64,000 nucleotides of DNA from Stenocarpella maydis. Taxonomy: Eukaryota; Ascomycota; Sordariomycetes; Diaporthales; Diaporthaceae. The notes under the pieces are model-generated. The model worked only from the letters and a program-made list of their open reading frames with translations, was not told the origin of the DNA and searched no databases. The stretch lies in the NCBI GenBank assembly GCA_002270565.1, contig NQMI01000091.1:1-64000 (forward strand), read 5' to 3'. Within the stretch, counting starts at the first letter, position 1, and every line of letters starts with the position of its first letter. Position numbers and translations under genes: made by a program. Below are positions 60,078 through 64,000 of the stretch, one piece after another.

Positions 60078-60961
60078 TCAAGATGCGCCTTGGATCTCCT
60101 GGTTTCCGGAAGGCCTAGTTCCACTGCGCTGGGATGAAGCAGACCTTGAACGTCTGCGATGCGGTCTGTCCACTAGGAGTAGAAACTCGTGCCCATCAGG
60201 TAAATCGCCGAGGGGCCAGCTTCCATCTTGCTGCAACCATGAAAGTGCCTCGAGAGGTTCAGCGTGATCAACATAAAAGTTGGAATCAACTCCGGATATC
60301 ATCCCGCTGGTATCTTGAGCGTCAAACAGGCGCCCACGCACCTTCGCATCTTTGACATAGCTGACTGGCGAGGCTGACAGCACACCAACGGCATGGCCTG
60401 CAGCAAAGCCCAAAGGTATCTCAGCAAAGCGAAAACCTTGCTAGTTAGCATAGACAGACTCTTGAAAGGATAGTTGTAGTGGTGCATACCTCCAACGGCC
60501 TTCGCAAGGGCTTTGCATGCGGCTGGATGGGAGCTCATAATGCCGAGGATATCGTCGTCGTTATCGATGAGGTTCAAGAGCAGTAAAGAAGCAAGCCGGC
60601 GCTCTCGGTAATCACGGTGAACTACCAGCTGGGTAATCCAACAGACCTGTCGGCCCTCGTATTCCCAGCGACAGGCGAAGGCGTGGCCTGTTAGGACTCC
60701 CTCAACGGTGACCATGACGTAGACGCTCCGCGACCCCTCAGGTAGACACTGTGCTCGGAGGCGGTCGGCACTCATCTTCACTCGGCTCCCTATTATTGAT
60801 GGTCAGCTGGGCACGTACAGATCAGGAGGGGATGACCTGCCTGGCTTGCCAAAACCCTTATAGCCCCATGTGCCATAATTGTCACTGAAAAGCTTTGCTG
60901 CGTCCTTGAGCATGGCTGGCGTGACTTTTTCGCCTTCGTGGGTAGTGATAAGTTTTGCCAT
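60078..60961 (-). CDS. GNAT-family acetyltransferase (three exons)
   Basis: Minus-strand exons 60961-60837, 60785-60490 and 60436-60078 give 259 aa with exact phasing; introns are 51 and 53 nt with CTGAC and CTAAC branch sites. The first junction restores FGKPGS-RVKMSADRLRAQCLP and the second AVGG-FRFAEIPLG. The acetyl-CoA-binding core is in WITQLVVHRDYRERRLASLLL, the beta4 strand and R-x-x-x-x-G/A-type loop of GNAT enzymes. Downstream are GIMSSHPAACKALAKAVGG, ASPVSYVKDAK and NFYVDHAEPLEAL, conserved in a fungal subfamily whose substrate I do not know. The start at 60961 was chosen because MAKLITTHEGEKV begins the domain; an in-frame Met 36 codons upstream adds only basic, low-complexity sequence. 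It is the first intact gene after the decayed block. Confidence 0.85.
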
Positions 60962-62300
60962 CGTCTTTGTGGATGTGCCTCTCCGCCTTCGTTGAGGAAA
61001 GTCTGCTTCGAATGTATGAATGTCGACATGATCGGAAAATCGGAGAGTGGGAGGAGGAGAAGGCGCCATGTCTGCTTCAGAGGGAGAGAAGAGGTTTGAT
61101 TTTGCTTGATAAGGAAGGTGGACGTCTTCTTCTCAAAGGTACGTCTTCCCTCCAAAGGTATTCCTCGCAAGTACGGAGTATTCTGGGTCACCCCTACCTA
61201 TGCTTATCCTTAGGTACTGTACACTGATTGTCGAGTGGGTAACACGGCTCAAGGTTTGGAGAGACGTAGCTACGCGGCGGGCTTACTAAGTAAGATGGGT
61301 ATGGCGCCATGTACCTTGGGTATCCTTGTCGCTATAGGGTTTAACTAACTACGTGAGAGCTCCTGACGAACATTGAATCTCGACTTTGCTGCTTTCCCGC
61401 AAGCCTGCGAGTATCAGCCCCTTTCGAGATCAATCGGCCGTTTCGTGCTGCAGCAGCGTACAGCATGATTTCCAAAGGTTACCAGCTTGGATGTGGACTT
61501 GAATGTCTCACCACCCAACCATCAATCTCGCCTGTCAGTGGGCCGACGCCCGAAGGGGAATCTTGGTTCATCACCAGGTTTGGCCCCCACCGGTTTGGCA
61601 GGCCATGCGACAGTGGGTCTGCGATCGACCTGTCTTTTTTTTGCTTTCACTTTTTCCGACTTGCCGAAGGGGCCGAAAAGCAGGAGAGAAGTTGACCCCG
61701 GGAGAGCCAGAGAACCGAGAGGAAAAGACGAAAAGAGATCGACTGTGCATTCCCACTCGCATCGATTCTTACCCTCGTGCCTTGCAGCAGGATTGTGCTA
61801 TGCAGATAGTCTACCTGACTTATTAGTCCGGAGTACGGAGCCTACTAGGCATAGTCCAACAGACCAATGCAACTTGGAGCAGCGGTACCTGCCTCACACG
61901 TGCCCATGCCCATGCCCTTGCCCATGGCATTCGCGATCTTCGTCGCCCATCACATCCCCCGCAGCTGTCATTTCTCTCCCTTCCCTTCTCTTATTCTTGT
62001 TGACTCTAATTCCGCCTGCCAACCGTCTTAGCTGACGTGGGGGAGCAGCTTCCCTTCTTCCCCACAACCAGCCAGTCTCGGCCGATCTTATCTCGGCTCT
62101 GTCCCACCTGCAGTCCTCTCTCTCATAGCTGCATCCGCCACGTCCACGCCGCCTGTACTCCGTACACACAACGTGTTCATCTCGTTCATACACTCCATAC
62201 ATGCAGGCGCACAAGGCATTCTGCACCACGCTCCTGAGGCACCCGCGGCAGGCCATGCGCTTACGCCGTCGTCTCTACCGCTCCCAGTAGCAGCAACACA
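60962..62300. other. divergent intergenic region, 1.3 kb
   Basis: Promoters of the GNAT gene (-) and the TM protein gene (+). A hexamer-like CCCATG/CCCTTG repeat is at about 61899-61927. Frames of up to 182 codons here are Pro/Ser/Cys-rich and overlap in three frames, so I treat them as non-coding leader. Confidence 0.5.
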
Positions 62301-63113
62301 ATGGCCACGGTCCCCAGCCCTGTCACCACACAGTGGACCTTCGCCCTGGCCCTGACCGCTCTTTTCCTCAGCGCCGTCGTCGTCGTGCAGATCTTCTCGC
62401 AGTACGCCAAGGCCTACGTCGTCGCCCCCGCAGAGGTCATCAACTTTGTCGACGCCGCCGACTCGTCCGTCCAGGAGAACGAGAGCTACGACCGCGACGT
62501 CTCGCGCCTCCAGCGCCTCGACGACAAGTTCAGGCTGGGCCGCCTGCTCCGCGAGATCCAGCGCGGCGGCGATGACCTGCGCGAGGAGCTCAACTCGCTG
62601 CTCCTGGCCGAGTGCAGGGGCGTCGGTGCCGGCGCCGACGGCATGAGCGACCTGGCCGACCTGAGGCTCAAGACCACTGCCAGGCTGCTGTGGGCCTCCA
62701 AGCGCAAGGGCCTGGAGGACAGGGTCCGCCGTCTCGACATGTTGCGCATGCGCTTCCTGGTCGTCTACATGGGCATCATCGCAAACTCGGCGCCCCAGGC
62801 CAAGCAGCCGCCCGAGAAGAAGAGGTCCGCCAGCACCTCGGAGAAGCTTGGCAGCCGCATCATCGAGGAGGAGTTCGCAGCCCGCCCCCAGCTACCCCGC
62901 GCCGCCACCGAAGCCATCAAGAAGAAGCCCCTCCTCCGCCGGCTCAGCCAACAGACAATGGGCCACAGCGACAACGTCAACCCGGGCCCAAAGATCGGCT
63001 GGGGCAACGTCATGAGGGAGCTGCAGCTGTCGCCGCTGCTGCACAAGCGACACGCCAGCGTCGAGAAGGCCATGTCGTCGCCGGGATCGCCGGGATCGCC
63101 GCGCTCGCCATGA
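62301..63113 (+). CDS. conserved fungal single-pass membrane protein, unknown function
   Basis: Single exon, 270 aa. One N-terminal hydrophobic helix (about residues 12-32, FALALTALFLSAVVVVQIF) follows a short Ser/Pro/Thr-rich start, giving a signal-anchor topology. A charged helical region follows (about 55-160), with DVSRLQRLDDKFRLGRLLREI and KRKGLEDRVRRLDMLRMRFLV, likely coiled or helical-bundle. The C-terminal third is basic and Ser/Pro-rich and ends with a GSPGSPRSP repeat. GC3 is very high. I do not recognise the family. The ATG is well placed just before the hydrophobic helix, preceded by a C-rich leader. Confidence 0.78.
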   Translation: MATVPSPVTTQWTFALALTALFLSAVVVVQIFSQYAKAYVVAPAEVINFVDAADSSVQENESYDRDVSRLQRLDDKFRLGRLLREIQRGGDDLREELNSLLLAECRGVGAGADGMSDLADLRLKTTARLLWASKRKGLEDRVRRLDMLRMRFLVVYMGIIANSAPQAKQPPEKKRSASTSEKLGSRIIEEEFAARPQLPRAATEAIKKKPLLRRLSQQTMGHSDNVNPGPKIGWGNVMRELQLSPLLHKRHASVEKAMSSPGSPGSPRSP

Positions 63114-64000
63114 AGAGCCATTTACTCCTTTTTTATTCTTTTTTTTTCTCTTATTACGAAGACCCAAGAAGCGACAACGAATCGGAAACAGGGAACATGG
63201 AACCGGAGGGGAGACGGAGGAAAAATATAAAACAAATTGTGACGGGCACGGGACTTGGGATATTTTCTTACGACTATTACGACTTTTACGTTCTATAATC
63301 TACAGCTGTGGGCTGCAGCTCGATATCGCCGCATCCGCCATTCACGACAGACATGCTTCACGGAAGCCTCACCTCCGCCAAGTGACACCATCCCCGCCGT
63401 CCTTGACCAAACAGCGCGCATAACATCACACGAGGTGTTCTAGATGCGGCCATGGGTGTTTTATTGAGCCGGAAGTGTCTCCAAGGACCATGGATACATC
63501 ACGACATACCGTTTAATCCCCAGATAACCAGTACACCCCAGAAGTTTTATACCCCCTTTTCCCCGCGCAAGCAAGTGAATGGCGACGGGTTGTCTGATCA
63601 TGTACTTGTAATACCTTGACTTTTCGCATCCACGCCTCGACGGTAGCTGTAGTGCTAGAGTGATCATGAGGGAATGCATTGACATGGTCTAACCGATCCG
63701 ATCCATTTCCATGTGATGACCGTGATTTGGCATGGCCAGCCCAAGAAGTGTGGAGAAGGGGGGGGGGCATCAAGAGTGACTATGGCGAGCAACCATGTGC
63801 TTGACCCCAGAATCGTAGCCTCAAGACTTGATCGCTGACATGCGCCAAAGCCCCGGGCAGAGACCCCAAAGTCGCTCTGCAACCCATACCACCATACACC
63901 CCCGTGACAGTATGGCAGCTCAGCTAATGAGCAGCATCTGGCCCAGTCCCGTTCCTCTCCCCAACTGCACCACGGCGTCAGTAATCCCACCACAGCCGGC
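63114..64000. other. 3' flank and window end
   Basis: T-rich stretch right after the stop (63121-63150) probably belongs to the 3' UTR. Minus-strand frames of 74-109 codons at 63461-63993 overlap each other and show no recognisable domain. Confidence 0.45.

Overview
The window reads as nuclear DNA of a filamentous ascomycete, most likely a Sordariomycete. Nine of the genes called here are split by short introns, mostly 50-270 nt, with GT...CTRAY...AG signals. The proteins are typical Pezizomycotina families (PNGase A-like, MARVEL/Nce102-like, Mim2, eIF2-beta, Bud32, GCL modifier subunit, an NB-ARC/TPR NLR-like protein). A GC-rich genic sequence lies beside an extremely AT-rich block that looks like RIP-mutated transposon DNA.

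Layout. 0.5-2.6 kb: a five-exon CCCH zinc-finger gene. 2.6-9.05 kb: AT-rich, essentially ORF-free block with GTATAC-type minisatellites, a GTGAATTC repeat cluster and two solo LTRs (6189-6655 and 6703-7193), each flanked by 5-bp target-site duplications. 9.05-19.05 kb: GC-balanced but gene-poor DNA with simple repeats. 19.1-19.7 kb: a conserved intronless gene. 23.7-26.3 kb: a PNGase A-like gene whose intron carries an uninterrupted A35 tract. 32.0-32.5 kb: a MARVEL-domain membrane protein. 33.5-41.8 kb: a dense housekeeping cluster (Mim2 and eIF2-beta transcribed divergently, a putative mitochondrial protein, a DAO-type FAD oxidoreductase, a small acidic disordered protein). 42.5-45.8 kb: a 1063-residue uncharacterised fungal protein on the minus strand. 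47.2-48.5 kb: glutamate-cysteine ligase modifier subunit with two compensating frameshifts. 49.1-50.2 kb: Bud32 kinase.

50.4-59.3 kb is a decayed block. It opens with a foldback/MITE-like element (50382-50560) upstream of BUD32. Next come an M1 aminopeptidase with one in-frame stop, an NLR-like NB-ARC/TPR gene with several stops and frameshifts, and a beta-lactamase/transesterase-like gene with a frameshift and a stop. From 60.1 kb intact genes resume: a three-exon GNAT acetyltransferase (minus) and a single-TM fungal protein (62.3-63.1 kb).

The genes do not form one pathway or a secondary-metabolite cluster. They are mostly independent housekeeping genes broken up by repeat-rich and decaying accessory DNA. 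I found no rRNA, CRISPR array or convincing tRNA. Splice sites were placed by reading frame, consensus signals and family conservation; family assignments are from memory of conserved motifs, not from a search.
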